Shown: positions 39,849 through 49,261 of the stretch, piece after piece
Layout: each line of letters starts with the position of its first letter
How positions within the stretch are numbered: position 1 is the first letter of the stretch
Origin: Mesobacillus selenatarsenatis SF-1
GTDB lineage: Bacteria; Bacillota; Bacilli; Bacillales; Cytobacillaceae
DNA length: 49,737 nt
Assembly (NCBI RefSeq): GCF_000813125.1
Contig: NZ_BASE01000138.1
Location: 1-49,737, forward strand
Direction: 5' to 3'
Notes under the pieces: generated by a model
Database searches by the model: none
The model's input: only the letters and a program-made list of their open reading frames with translations
Told to the model about the DNA's origin: nothing
Program-made: the position numbers and the translations under genes

Positions 39849-41243
39849 TTATATATTTAACTTTTTCATTTTATATTGAAGTGTTTGTCTTGGGATATCA
39901 AGAAGGACGGCTGCTTTCTGGACATTGCCTCCAGAAGCATTGAGAGCATCATTGATCAATTGAATTTCTAGTTCCTTTAAATTCTCTCTCAAAACAAAGG
40001 AAGTACGTGTTTCTTCACCGGGCTCTGGCTGGATGTTTTTCATCATCATTGGAAGGTCTTGGCCAGTCAGGATACTGCCTTCACAAACATTCATCATGTA
40101 CTCAATTGTGTGCTTCAGTTCCCTGACATTACCTGGCCATTGATGTTTAAGAAAAATGGCTTTTACTTGATCATCCAGGCCAGAAACATGCTTTCTCAGC
40201 TGCTTGTTATATTGACTGATGAAGATATCGGACAAATAAAGGATGTCTTGTTTCCTTTGTCTTAAGGGCATCAGTTCAAATGTCAATACATTCAGACGGT
40301 AAAACAGATCCGTCCGCAGCTGGTTTGCTTCCATTGCCACAGTAGGATAAACATTCATCGCAGAAATCACCCTGACGTTAACAGAAATGACATTCGAACC
40401 GCCGATTCTTCTGACAGCACCATCCTCAATGACACGAAGAAGCTTGGCCTGAAGGTCGAACGGCATCGAATTCAGCTCATCAAGAAAAAGTGTGCCACCG
40501 TTTGCGAGCTCGAACAGTCCAGGCCTGTCCACTGCTCCCGTATAGCTTCCCTTTGATGTACCAAACAGGATGCTTTCAAGCAGGTTTTCCGGAATAGCCG
40601 CACAGTTTTGTGCAATGAAAGGTCCCGCTGCCCGACTGGATGCGTTATGGATGGATTGGACGAAAAGCTCCTTGCCGGTCCCGCTTTCCCCATACACAAG
40701 AATCGGAGAATCAGATTTTGCCAGTTTCTCTGCCTTCTTTTTTACCGTCATGAAATGCTTATTGTCTGTAAGCAAGTCGCTGAACGTATAGCCTGCTTGC
40801 TGTTTACTGGCTTTCCCGCCACGATGCTTAAGACTTTTTTGTATTTCGACCAGACGTTCTGAAAGTTGCTTAATCTGGGAATAATCCTTTGCAATTTCAA
40901 CTGCTCCAATCAATTCTCCTTGTACGAAGATTGGCAGTGTTGTATTGACAGTGTCGATTTTCCGTCCATGCAAATTGACGAAGGACTGTGTTTCATTATA
41001 GATTGGCTTCTTCGTTTCGATTACTTTCAATAGAGTGCTGGACTGATTATTCAGTGAAGGGAATACATTAAGGAGCGGTTTCCCAACCACTTCGCCGATG
41101 CCGAGTCCATCGTGCTTGGCAGCAACTTCATTATAAAAAATGGTAATGCCTTCTGTATTCACGACATGGATCGCCTCGTCGATGCACTTCAATATTGCGC
41201 TCAGGATTTCTTCCGTTACATTTGATACTGAATTCAATCTCAT
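39849..41243 (-). CDS. kamR: Sigma-54-dependent activator, KamR-like (PAS-AAA+-HTH)
   Basis: The 464-residue regulator has an N-terminal PAS sensor domain (about 15-130), an AAA+ domain (about 160-390) with Walker A GESGTGKE, the sigma-54 contact loop as GSYTGA (canonical GAFTGA) and Walker B GGTLFLDEL, and a Fis-type HTH at the C-terminus (ASGGNVQKAAVLLDIPRQTL). The start at 41243 has GGGAG upstream; the longer frame to 41333 is not supported. Position next to kamA and the -24/-12 promoter agrees with the KamR regulator described for B. thuringiensis kam genes. The PAS ligand is unknown. Confidence 0.9.
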   Translation of the reverse strand: MRLNSVSNVTEEILSAILKCIDEAIHVVNTEGITIFYNEVAAKHDGLGIGEVVGKPLLNVFPSLNNQSSTLLKVIETKKPIYNETQSFVNLHGRKIDTVNTTLPIFVQGELIGAVEIAKDYSQIKQLSERLVEIQKSLKHRGGKASKQQAGYTFSDLLTDNKHFMTVKKKAEKLAKSDSPILVYGESGTGKELFVQSIHNASSRAAGPFIAQNCAAIPENLLESILFGTSKGSYTGAVDRPGLFELANGGTLFLDELNSMPFDLQAKLLRVIEDGAVRRIGGSNVISVNVRVISAMNVYPTVAMEANQLRTDLFYRLNVLTFELMPLRQRKQDILYLSDIFISQYNKQLRKHVSGLDDQVKAIFLKHQWPGNVRELKHTIEYMMNVCEGSILTGQDLPMMMKNIQPEPGEETRTSFVLRENLKELEIQLINDALNASGGNVQKAAVLLDIPRQTLQYKMKKLNI

Positions 41244-41290
41244 CACACTCCCATATTGAGTATATGACAGAGTGCCGAAAAACTGTCTTA

Positions 41291-42157
41291 TCACTGCCCA
41301 AAATTTGGCGATTTTGCCAAATCTTTTACCCATACATTCATGTTTTCAATTTTATCATAGATATAAACATTGTTCACCAGCCTGCCTCGGTATGCATAAC
41401 CCAATTGGTGCAGAGCTGCGTTCATCCCGAATGATAAAGCCCTGGCAATGGAGTATGAGCAATAGATGCCATTTTCAATTAGTTCATCCTCAAGGCGGGC
41501 CAGCAGCACCTTCATCAAGCCGTGCTTCCTGTGCTCTTTTAATGTCGCGCAATCAGTCATCTCTGCATTTTTATAAAAAGAGTTCACTTCGGCTGAAGCT
41601 GCGCTTACGATCTGACCATCATGGACAAATCCGAAATACATACTTCCTTCTTGCATTGTTTTAACGATATACTGTGGATCATTCAAGGGTGTGGGGTAGA
41701 TTTGGAAAACCGCTTTGTATAAATCAGATAGGCCTGCTGCATCTGTTTCCGTCATTTTTTTAAAAACATAATCCTTTGGTGGACTGATTTTCTGTGCCGG
41801 TTCTGCCAAATGGTAAACACTTTTGATGATTCCGTCCTCTTGGACCCAGTGAGGGGAAGTCCGCCTCTCGTCACTGAAAAACTTCGAAAAGAACACACAG
41901 TCAGAGCCCAGGAAAAATCCGTCAATACTTGCCTCAAAACTGAAACCTCGTTCAAGCAGTTGCTTAAAATGTTCTCTTCTTCCCTTGATGATCAGTTTGT
42001 CGGCCTTTTCACTCTCTATAAGCTCTTCAGCTCGATCCAATACGTTTGTTAAACTCCCTAAATAGTCTTCTACTCTGACCCGCTTATTCTGTTTATCAAG
42101 ATAAACGGTCATGTTATACTCCTTTTCCGATAAAACCATTGTTTTCCCTAAATGCAT
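41291..42157 (-). CDS. ablB: Beta-lysine N6-acetyltransferase AblB/YodP
   Basis: A 288-residue two-part protein: an N-terminal region of about 120 residues specific to the AblB family and a C-terminal GNAT domain (about 135-285, with FGFVHDGQIVSAASAEVN and CATLKEHRKHGLMKVLLARL, the latter holding the acetyl-CoA loop). It acetylates the distal amino group of beta-lysine made by KamA. The start at 42157 has AAAGGGGG 7 nt upstream. It lies 62 nt after gabD with a terminator-like hairpin in between, and 47 nt before kamR. Confidence 0.92.
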   Translation of the reverse strand: MHLGKTMVLSEKEYNMTVYLDKQNKRVRVEDYLGSLTNVLDRAEELIESEKADKLIIKGRREHFKQLLERGFSFEASIDGFFLGSDCVFFSKFFSDERRTSPHWVQEDGIIKSVYHLAEPAQKISPPKDYVFKKMTETDAAGLSDLYKAVFQIYPTPLNDPQYIVKTMQEGSMYFGFVHDGQIVSAASAEVNSFYKNAEMTDCATLKEHRKHGLMKVLLARLEDELIENGIYCSYSIARALSFGMNAALHQLGYAYRGRLVNNVYIYDKIENMNVWVKDLAKSPNFGQ

Positions 42158-42187
42158 CTTCATGCCCCCTTTAAAATTCCCATCGTG

Positions 42188-42215
42188 TGAAAAGCCTGGC
42201 TTTAGGCCAGGCTGA
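42188..42215 (-). terminator. Terminator or attenuator between gabD and ablB
   Basis: AGCCTGGC and GCCAGGCT form an 8-bp G/C-rich stem with loop CTAAA followed by TTTTC. As the tail is short, some read-through into ablB is likely. Confidence 0.7.
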
Positions 42216-42219
42216 CAGT

Positions 42220-43641
42220 TCAATCTAGTTTGATTGAAACAAGCTTCAGTTCGGTCATTTCTTCTAAAGCGTATTTAATCCCTTCTCTGCCGGTTCCACT
42301 CATTTTGACGCCGCCATATGGCATATGGTCTACTCGGAACGTCGGTATTTCATTGATCATCACACCGCCAACATGAAGGTTTTTTGCCGCTTTCATCGCT
42401 TTTTGAAGATCATTTGTATAGACTCCTGCCTGCAGCCCGAACTTTGAGTCATTGACCTGATCAATTGCATCATCGAATTCCTTGAAGGTGTTGATATGGA
42501 CAACAGGTGCGAATACTTCCTCACAGGAAATTTTATCAGTAAGCTGCGCATTTAGCAGCACAGTTGGCTTCAGAATTTGTCTTTCACTCTCTCCGCCATA
42601 TACCAACTCCGCTCCATTCTCCACTGCGTCCTGGATCCAGGCCTTTGCTCTTGTCACATCATTTCCGCTGATCATTGCAGCTAAATCTGTTTGCTCATCC
42701 AGTGGATCTCCCACTTTCAGTTTTCCAGCTTCTTCAATAAACAATGATACAAATTCATCAGATATCTTTTCGTGTACGAAAATTCTCTGGATAGAAATGC
42801 AAACCTGCCCCTGATTTGAAAAGGCTCCAGTAACGACTCTTGGCATCACCTTTTTTAGATCGGTTCCTTCATCGACAATCAATGCTGAGTTAGATCCTAG
42901 TTCAAGTGTTACACGTTTTAATCCTGCATGTTCGCGGATCTGCTTCCCGACCTCAGGGCTGCCTGTAAAGGTGACCATTCTTACCCGCTCATCGTCAATC
43001 AGCACATCACCAACATTTTTTCCGCTGCCAGTCACTACATTTAGAGCACCCGCAGGGAGTCCTGCCTGATGGAAATAGGAAGCAATTTTGTAAGCCGATA
43101 ACGGCGTCTGGCTGGCCGGCTTAAGGACTACCGTATTTCCGGCAGCTATTGCCGGCCCGACCTTATGGGCCACAAGGTTCATCGGAAAGTTGAAAGGTGT
43201 GATTGCAGCAATTACTCCCAGCGGCTCCCTTACAGTATAGGCCACTCTTCCCTCGCCTCCAGGAGCTGCATCCATCGGGATTGTTTCACCATGGAGCCTC
43301 CTAGCCTCTTCTGATGCAAATGTATAGGTCATGATGGTACGGTCTACTTCACCACGGGCAGCCTTTAATGGTTTAGAGGATTCCTCCGCGATCAGACGGG
43401 CACACTCTTCCCTGTCCTCCTGGATTAATTCAGCCACTCTCCGAAGAATATCTGAACGCTTATGGGCATCCATCTCTGCCATTTTCCTTGCTGCTTCAGC
43501 AGCTGAGTCGACCGCTCTTATCACATCTTCCTTACTTGCCTCTGCTACTTCGGCAATATTCTGTCCATTAAAAGGATTTAAAAGCGGACGATATTTATCT
43601 GCTTCCACATTCTCTCCGTTAATCCATAAACTTTGTTTCAT
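42220..43641 (-). CDS. gabD: Aldehyde dehydrogenase, succinate-semialdehyde type (GabD-like)
   Basis: A 473-residue NAD(P)-dependent aldehyde dehydrogenase. Asn151 (TPFNFPMN), Glu247 (VTLELGSN) and Cys281 (NQGQVCISIQ) are the catalytic residues; FTGSPEVGKQI binds the cofactor. Sequence alone does not fix the substrate, but its place directly after a GABA-transaminase-type gene in the acetyl-beta-lysine cluster points to succinate semialdehyde. It starts 12 nt after the gabT-like gene with GAGGGGAAG before the ATG. Confidence 0.88.
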   Translation of the reverse strand: MKQSLWINGENVEADKYRPLLNPFNGQNIAEVAEASKEDVIRAVDSAAEAARKMAEMDAHKRSDILRRVAELIQEDREECARLIAEESSKPLKAARGEVDRTIMTYTFASEEARRLHGETIPMDAAPGGEGRVAYTVREPLGVIAAITPFNFPMNLVAHKVGPAIAAGNTVVLKPASQTPLSAYKIASYFHQAGLPAGALNVVTGSGKNVGDVLIDDERVRMVTFTGSPEVGKQIREHAGLKRVTLELGSNSALIVDEGTDLKKVMPRVVTGAFSNQGQVCISIQRIFVHEKISDEFVSLFIEEAGKLKVGDPLDEQTDLAAMISGNDVTRAKAWIQDAVENGAELVYGGESERQILKPTVLLNAQLTDKISCEEVFAPVVHINTFKEFDDAIDQVNDSKFGLQAGVYTNDLQKAMKAAKNLHVGGVMINEIPTFRVDHMPYGGVKMSGTGREGIKYALEEMTELKLVSIKLD

Positions 43642-43653
43642 GTTCTTCCCCTC

Positions 43654-44982
43654 CTACCTCTGGCAGCATTCAGTAATAACTGATTCAAGTACATTGAAGC
43701 CTTCCTCAATTTGATCATCTATTATAACAAGAGGAGCTAAAAGCCTGATTACATTCCCATAAAGGCCAGCGCTCATTAAAATTAATCCTCGCTGATGTGC
43801 TTTTGCAAGTATTTCCCGAACGATTTGTCCGTTAGGTTGATCATTATCATCGAAAAATTCGATCGCACACATGGCTCCCAAGGAACGGATATCACCAATC
43901 TCCGGGAAACGGTCTGTCAGTTTGCCGAACCTTTCCTGAAACTTCTCGCCGAACAGGTTCGCCCTATCAAGAAGCTTCTGCTCTTCTATCATTTTAACGA
44001 CTTCTATTGCCGCTACACAACCGAGAGGACTTCCGCCAAATGTTCCGCCAATTTCCCCAATACCTGCAGAGTCCATAATCTCAGCCCTTCCAGTTACCGC
44101 ACTGATAGGCAGCCCGGCGGCAATCGATTTAGACATTGTCATCAAATCAGGAACGACATCGTAATGCTCCATCGCAAACATCTTCCCTGTCCTGCCAAAA
44201 CCGGTTTGGATTTCATCTGCAATAAAGAGAATTCCATACTGTTCACAGATTTTCTTCACTCCTTGAACAAAGCTTTTGGATGGAATATTAAAACCGCCTT
44301 CACCCTGAATCGGTTCCATAATGACCGCGGCAATTTCCGTCCCTGGCACCTCGCTAAGGAAAAAGGTCTCAAACTTTTTCAGCATAAATGCATCCAGTTC
44401 CTCAGGTGCCATGCCTCTTTCTTGAGAATACACCGGGTATGGCCATTTATATGTTTCTGGTGCGAATGGCCCGAACTGGTACTTGTAGGGTTTCACTTTG
44501 CTGGTCAGGGACATTGCCATATAGGTCCTTCCATGAAAGCCTCGTTCAAATGAAATGATTCCTTTCCGTCCTGAATACTTCCTGGCTATTTTAATCGCAT
44601 TTTCTACCGCTTCAGCTCCGCTGCTAAGGAAAAAAGTTTTTTTATCATGAGTTCCTGGTGTGATATTATTGAGCAACTCCGACAGTTCTATATAAGGTTC
44701 ATACATCATCACATGGAAGCAAGGGTGAAGATAGCGGTCGATCTGCTCATGAAGTGCGTTCACAACCTCAGGTGGACAGTGACCTACATTCAGTGTGCCA
44801 ATTGCACCCGCAAAATCGATGAATGTGTTTCCATCGACATCCGTCAATAATGCACCTTCTCCTCTTTCCGCAAACGACTTGATTGTGTTGAAAGGTCCAA
44901 CAGGAACATTCTTTTCTTTTCTTTCCAGCAATTTCATTGCATTTGGACCAGGAATGGCCGTCCTAATCTTGATATCTCCCAC
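43654..44982 (-). CDS. gabT: Class-III aminotransferase, GabT-like
   Basis: The 442-residue PLP enzyme has FLSSGAEAVENAIKIAR, the Asp256 motif IADEIQTGFGRTGK and the PLP-binding Lys285 in MSKSIAAGLP; GTFGGSPLGC closes the site. This is the 4-aminobutyrate:2-oxoglutarate aminotransferase type, making succinate semialdehyde from GABA. The start is GTG at 44982 with GGGGGAG 7 nt upstream. A 127-nt gap separates it from yodQ, so it may have its own start; a weak GG/GC pair is visible at 45008-45023. With gabD it completes the route to succinate. Confidence 0.92.
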   Translation of the reverse strand: MGDIKIRTAIPGPNAMKLLERKEKNVPVGPFNTIKSFAERGEGALLTDVDGNTFIDFAGAIGTLNVGHCPPEVVNALHEQIDRYLHPCFHVMMYEPYIELSELLNNITPGTHDKKTFFLSSGAEAVENAIKIARKYSGRKGIISFERGFHGRTYMAMSLTSKVKPYKYQFGPFAPETYKWPYPVYSQERGMAPEELDAFMLKKFETFFLSEVPGTEIAAVIMEPIQGEGGFNIPSKSFVQGVKKICEQYGILFIADEIQTGFGRTGKMFAMEHYDVVPDLMTMSKSIAAGLPISAVTGRAEIMDSAGIGEIGGTFGGSPLGCVAAIEVVKMIEEQKLLDRANLFGEKFQERFGKLTDRFPEIGDIRSLGAMCAIEFFDDNDQPNGQIVREILAKAHQRGLILMSAGLYGNVIRLLAPLVIIDDQIEEGFNVLESVITECCQR

Positions 44983-45109
44983 TTTTTAACTCCCCCTCAT
45001 CCTGATTCGCATGTTCAGGTCCACATTTGGGTATTTTGTGCTCTTTGAAGAATAGACTTTTTAACTCTTAAAAACCCGGAATCTGTTTTTTTATATCTGC
45101 AAAAATAGC

Positions 45110-46378
45110 TTATTCGCTGATTTCACACCACCTAAGCAGTGCCAATGCAATGATTTCCGCAGCTTCAAAGATATCTTCAAGCTTGATATATTCATTCGCC
45201 TGATGCGCCGTTTCCGTTACCCCTGGTCCAAAAACCACTACTGGCACTCCGCCGACCTTGGAAAGGATACCACCGTCTGTAGCCCATGGAGATGCTTCGA
45301 TTAATGGAGACTGTTCCTTAATTTCCTTAAAGCTTTCGGAGAGGACATGAATCAGTTCGTGTTCAGGATCTAGGTCGCCTGGGAGCCAGCTTGCACCAAA
45401 CCATTCAAGTTCAGGATTATTTTCTTTTAACCATGGGTCATCGTTACAGACACCGACAATGGCTTCATACATTTCACGTTTTGCCTCTTCCTGTGTTTCA
45501 TTTGGGGCGACCCCCATCCTGCCCTCAATTACCGCTAAATCAGGTACAGATGATGGCCAGTCTCCGGCATGGATTTTTCCGATATTGATAGGAATAGGAA
45601 TGGGAATACTTTCAAAAAACGGATCTGTGATTCTTTCATTTCTCTGAGACTCCAGGCTTCTCAGTCTATCAATTACCAGCATCGCCTTTTCAATCGCATT
45701 GACACCTTCATACCTCGTTCCGCCATGCGCCCCTTTTCCTTTTACAGAAATCCTGAACCACATCGACCCTTGCTGCTTTGGAAAAAGCTTCATATTAGTA
45801 GGTTCAGGGATGATTGCAGCATCCGCTTTATAACCTCTTAGTACAGTGGCAAGTGTGCCCGCTCCACCACTTTCTTCTTCGATCACACTTTGAAAAATGA
45901 CATCGCCCTTTAACTTTATTCCTGAATTTTTTATTGCCTCAATTGCCATAAGCAGTGAAGTTGTACCACCCTTCATATCTGTCGAACCTCTGCCAAACAA
46001 CTTGCCGCATTCAATATGTCCGCTAAACACATCCTTATCCCAATCTTTTGGGTCGCCTGCGGGAACAACATCGATATGTCCATTAAGGATCATCGACTTG
46101 CCTCCGCCTGTTCCCCTCATGATTCCTACAGCATTTGGGTTCCCATTGAAGTCTTTCCGATCAGAACAAAACGCCGGGTGAACAGTCAGTCCGCTATTCC
46201 CGATTTCCCAAATATCCATTTCCAGTCCCAGCTCACGGCATTTTTCAATAATGACCGCCTGTGCACCACTTTCATTACCTCTTGTACTTGGTTCCTGGAC
46301 TAATTTTTGCAAAAGCCGTGTCCCTCTTATTCTGCTTTCCTTAATGTAATTCCTCACCTTTTGCTCAGGAGATTGCAC
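45110..46378 (-). CDS. yodQ: M20-family deacylase YodQ
   Basis: A 422-residue zinc hydrolase of the ArgE/DapE/M20 family: metal motif LNGHIDVVP (His, Asp), GRGSTDMKGG (bridging Asp), QSVIEEESGG (catalytic Glu and ligand) and AHQANEYI (last His); the lid domain contains KGKGAHGG. In this cluster it should remove acetate from 4-acetamidobutyrate to give GABA; this substrate is inferred from context. The start is GTG at 46378 with AAAGGGG 8 nt upstream, 13 nt after yodR; the open frame extends further but inside yodR. Confidence 0.9.
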   Translation of the reverse strand: MQSPEQKVRNYIKESRIRGTRLLQKLVQEPSTRGNESGAQAVIIEKCRELGLEMDIWEIGNSGLTVHPAFCSDRKDFNGNPNAVGIMRGTGGGKSMILNGHIDVVPAGDPKDWDKDVFSGHIECGKLFGRGSTDMKGGTTSLLMAIEAIKNSGIKLKGDVIFQSVIEEESGGAGTLATVLRGYKADAAIIPEPTNMKLFPKQQGSMWFRISVKGKGAHGGTRYEGVNAIEKAMLVIDRLRSLESQRNERITDPFFESIPIPIPINIGKIHAGDWPSSVPDLAVIEGRMGVAPNETQEEAKREMYEAIVGVCNDDPWLKENNPELEWFGASWLPGDLDPEHELIHVLSESFKEIKEQSPLIEASPWATDGGILSKVGGVPVVVFGPGVTETAHQANEYIKLEDIFEAAEIIALALLRWCEISE

Positions 46379-46391
46379 GATATCAGCCCCT

Positions 46392-47057
46392 TTAATATTC
46401 AATAATCCGGATATCCTCGACGATTGAAAAATCGCACGCGGTCTTAGCAGTAACTTCAGTGACAGTATGTGGCGCAAAAAGTTCAGACAGAATCAACGAA
46501 CCTTCATGTATATTAAAAACTGCAAGATCAGTGATAATAATATCGACACAGTTTTCGGCGGTCAGAGGCAATGTGCACGATTCCACAATTTTAGGTACAC
46601 CATTTTTGTCTGTATGGTTCATCAATACTGCTACTTTCCCTGCTTTTTGTGCCAGTTCCATCGCTCCGCCCATGCCCGGAACCTTTTTGCCGGGAACAAT
46701 CCAGTTCGCCAGGTCTCCTTTTTGGCTAACCTGCAAGGAACCGAGAATGGTAAGGTCTACCCTGCCTCTCCGAATCATTCCGAACGCCACTGCACTATCA
46801 CAATAAGAGGAACCTTCCATGACCGTAACCGGGAAACCACCTGCGTTACACAGGTTTTCATCCTCCAGCCCTTTTTCAGGCGACTTCCCCATCCCAACAA
46901 TTCCATTTTCGGCATGGAACATCAATCGTGTTTCTTTCGGAAGGTGGTTTGGTACTAGCGAAGGAATCCCAATGCCCAGGTTGACAACCATACCTGGGGC
47001 GATTTCTTCGGCTGCTCGTCTGGCCATTCTATTTCTAACATCTATTCCCATGCCCAT
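46392..47057 (-). CDS. yodR: CoA-transferase subunit B (YodR)
   Basis: The 221-residue subunit carries the catalytic Glu of class-I CoA-transferases in MFHAENGIVGMG and the loop NLGIGIPSLV. With the A subunit it exchanges CoA between acyl-CoA and an acid, here most likely the keto acid or acetamidobutyrate intermediates of the beta-lysine route. It overlaps yodS by about 16 nt. I chose the ATG at 47057 (GGAGGGG 10 nt upstream); the TTG at 47063 is possible. Length agrees with B. subtilis YodR. Confidence 0.92.
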   Translation of the reverse strand: MGMGIDVRNRMARRAAEEIAPGMVVNLGIGIPSLVPNHLPKETRLMFHAENGIVGMGKSPEKGLEDENLCNAGGFPVTVMEGSSYCDSAVAFGMIRRGRVDLTILGSLQVSQKGDLANWIVPGKKVPGMGGAMELAQKAGKVAVLMNHTDKNGVPKIVESCTLPLTAENCVDIIITDLAVFNIHEGSLILSELFAPHTVTEVTAKTACDFSIVEDIRIIEY

Positions 47058-47734
47058 TGCCAATTCACCCCTCCGGAAGGTATTACCATATCTACGAATA
47101 CACCGGGCGTTACGATTTCTTCTGGATCCAGGCTGCCAAGAGGAACTATTTCCTGAGCCTCCGCTATCGTGAAATTTCCAGCCATCGCCACGAGTGGATT
47201 TGTATTCCGCGCACTTTTATCGAAGACAAGGTTTCCATAGGGGTCTGCCTTTTTGGCATAAACAATTGATACCTCTGCAGTCAAAGCTGTCTCAATCAAA
47301 TAATCTTTGCCGTTCAAGTTCATTCTTTTTTTGCCTTTTGCAACGAATTCGTGATCCACGCCTACGTCTGTCAAAATTGCTCCAAGTCCCATTCCTCCAG
47401 CCCTGATGCGTTCCGTCAAAGTTCCCTGGGGAGAGAACTCGACCTCCATTTCGCCTCTGGTCATCAGTTCGCCGGCTACCGGGTTCGACCCAATATGGGA
47501 GGCGATGACTTTTCTTGCCTTTCCCCGGCTGACAATTTTCCCGATGCCGATTTCAGGGAAACCTGTATCATTTCCAATCAGAACTAGATTTTTTATTTCT
47601 TTTTCAAGAATGCCATCAATCAGGTCAGGAGGAGATCCTACTCCACCAAAACCACCAAACATCAAGGTCATACCGTCATAAAAATGCTCCATTGCCTGCT
47701 CAAGCGTCGCTATTTTTCCAAATGGATTTTCCAT
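47042..47734 (-). CDS. yodS: CoA-transferase subunit A (YodS)
   Basis: A 230-residue subunit with the N-terminal GGFGGVGSPPDLIDG loop that contacts CoA, EFSPQGTLTERIRAGGMGLG and SARNTNPLVAMAGN, all typical of ScoA/AtoD-type subunits. It starts immediately after the yodT stop codon and overlaps yodR, so translation is coupled. It works as a heterodimer or heterotetramer with YodR. Confidence 0.93.
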   Translation of the reverse strand: MENPFGKIATLEQAMEHFYDGMTLMFGGFGGVGSPPDLIDGILEKEIKNLVLIGNDTGFPEIGIGKIVSRGKARKVIASHIGSNPVAGELMTRGEMEVEFSPQGTLTERIRAGGMGLGAILTDVGVDHEFVAKGKKRMNLNGKDYLIETALTAEVSIVYAKKADPYGNLVFDKSARNTNPLVAMAGNFTIAEAQEIVPLGSLDPEEIVTPGVFVDMVIPSGGVNWQWAWE

Positions 47735-49096
47735 CTATTTTTCAACTCCATTTTCATAAGGAAATCCCAGTATTCTATACACTTCAATGAATGTTGCCTT
47801 TAGCAAGTTTATTAGCTCGTCAATCTCACGCTTGGTGATGGTCAGCGGCGGGGAAATAATCACTGCGTCCCCTGACATTCCATCCAGACCGGCACCTGCA
47901 GGATACAGCAAGATTCCTTGATCCCTTCCCGCTTTTACGACTAGCTCAGTTAACTTCATACTTCGTTCAAACGGGATTTTCGCACCTGGCATTCTGACAA
48001 ATTCAAGACCAAGCAGCAAACCTTTCCCCCGTACATCTCCTATAAACTCAAACTGTTTTTTTAACTGATCAAGTTTATTTTTAAGGTAAACTGACTTTGA
48101 TTCCACATCACTTAAAATGTCATTGTTCTCGAGGTATTCCAATACCGCCAGTGCAGCGGCACATGATTGTGGATTCGCGCTAAGTGTATGACCGCTCATA
48201 ATCGATTTAGAGCCGTGCAGGATTGGCTCCATGACGTGATCACTGACGACTGTCGCGGCAATCGGTGCGTACCCCGCGCCCATTCCCTTACCGAGCGCGA
48301 CAATATCGGGAATGATATTCCAGTTTTCAGATGCCAGCATCGGCCCTGTTCGACCAAAGCCCGTCATCACCTCATCCGCAATGAATAATATATTGTTTTC
48401 ATCACAAATCTTTTTAATAGTTTCGTAGTAACCTTCTGGGGGAGTGATCGCTCCTCCAGCAGCACCAATCACCGGTTCTGCAATAAACCCGGCAATATGA
48501 TCAGAACCAATCCGCTTTATCGCTCCATCAAGCTCCATCGCGCATAAAAATCCGCACTCAGGTGCCGTGCTTTGATATGGGCAGCGATAGCAATATGGAG
48601 GTGAAATTGATGGGAATTCTTCAAGCAATGGAACAAACCTTGCTCTTCTCCCTGGATGTCCCGACATTGAAAGAGCACCAAGAGTGATTCCATGGTAGCT
48701 GATCCATCTTGATAAAATTTTTGTTTTTGACTTGATCCCTTTCTCTTGCCAGTACTGAATCGCAATTTTCAGCGCTGTTTCGGTTGCCTCGGAACCACTA
48801 TTCACAAAGAAACTCCAATTTAAGTCACCCGGTAAAGCGTCAGCAAGTTTTTCTGCCAGCTTTTCTGCTGCCTCACTGGTGAATTGCGAGCGATAGACAA
48901 AAGACACCCGTTTGGACTGTTCATGCATTGCCAGGATAATTTCAGGAACTCCGTGTCCAATATTTGCCGTGACAGCCCCGGATGCAGCATCAAGATATTT
49001 CTTGCCTTCTTTGTCAAAAAGAAAGACACCTTTTCCATAGTCAATCTCTGGATACCTTTCATCCAGGGCAGGTTTAATCAAGTAGGACGGCTTCAT
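47735..49096 (-). CDS. yodT: Class-III aminotransferase YodT
   Basis: A 453-residue PLP enzyme with NSGSEATETALKIA, the Asp motif IADEVMTGFGRTGP and the PLP Lys in ALGKGMGAGYAPI. It is expected to transaminate N6-acetyl-beta-lysine to 3-oxo-6-acetamidohexanoate. The middle holds four cysteines (PPYCYRCPYQ and CGFLCAM) that are a hallmark of this subgroup. I place the start at 49096, where GGAGTG lies 6 nt upstream; the open frame extends to 49222 through the sigma-E-like promoter and is rejected. It is the first gene of the cluster. Confidence 0.93.
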   Translation of the reverse strand: MKPSYLIKPALDERYPEIDYGKGVFLFDKEGKKYLDAASGAVTANIGHGVPEIILAMHEQSKRVSFVYRSQFTSEAAEKLAEKLADALPGDLNWSFFVNSGSEATETALKIAIQYWQEKGIKSKTKILSRWISYHGITLGALSMSGHPGRRARFVPLLEEFPSISPPYCYRCPYQSTAPECGFLCAMELDGAIKRIGSDHIAGFIAEPVIGAAGGAITPPEGYYETIKKICDENNILFIADEVMTGFGRTGPMLASENWNIIPDIVALGKGMGAGYAPIAATVVSDHVMEPILHGSKSIMSGHTLSANPQSCAAALAVLEYLENNDILSDVESKSVYLKNKLDQLKKQFEFIGDVRGKGLLLGLEFVRMPGAKIPFERSMKLTELVVKAGRDQGILLYPAGAGLDGMSGDAVIISPPLTITKREIDELINLLKATFIEVYRILGFPYENGVEK

Positions 49097-49143
49097 AAAT
49101 TCACTCCATTCACCGCAATTAAAATCAAATGGACATTCTGTAA

Positions 49144-49171
49144 ATTGTATGAATTGAAAAGACGAATCTTT
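49144..49171 (-). promoter_or_regulatory. Sigma-E-type promoter of the yodT operon
   Basis: On the minus strand CATACAAT (49144-49151) is an exact match to the sigma-E -10 element; AAAGATT (49165-49171) is a partial -35 match 13 nt upstream. The predicted start lies about 40 nt before the yodT ATG. The B. subtilis yodTSRQP-kamA operon is sigma-E dependent. Confidence 0.65.
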
Positions 49172-49261
49172 CGTGAAGTTGTAAAAAATAAGTGGTACTG
49201 GTATGGGATTTTTGGGAAGCATGGATGTTGATCATATTCTTGAGTGAGGACTGCCTGCCTA

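Noticed and set aside
41290-41330. TTTGGCGATTTTGCCAAAT as a sigma-54 element near kamR
   Set aside because: The GG-to-GC distance is three bases too short, and it lies within the end of the ablB coding region.
43795-44553. Long plus-strand open frame (252 codons)
   Set aside because: It is the antisense shadow of the well-supported gabT-like gene and has no ribosome binding site or protein-like composition.
45008-45023. Possible sigma-54 promoter before the gabT-like gene
   Set aside because: GG and GC are correctly spaced on the minus strand (TGGACCTGAACATGCG) but four other consensus bases differ and the predicted start would fall inside the ribosome binding site.
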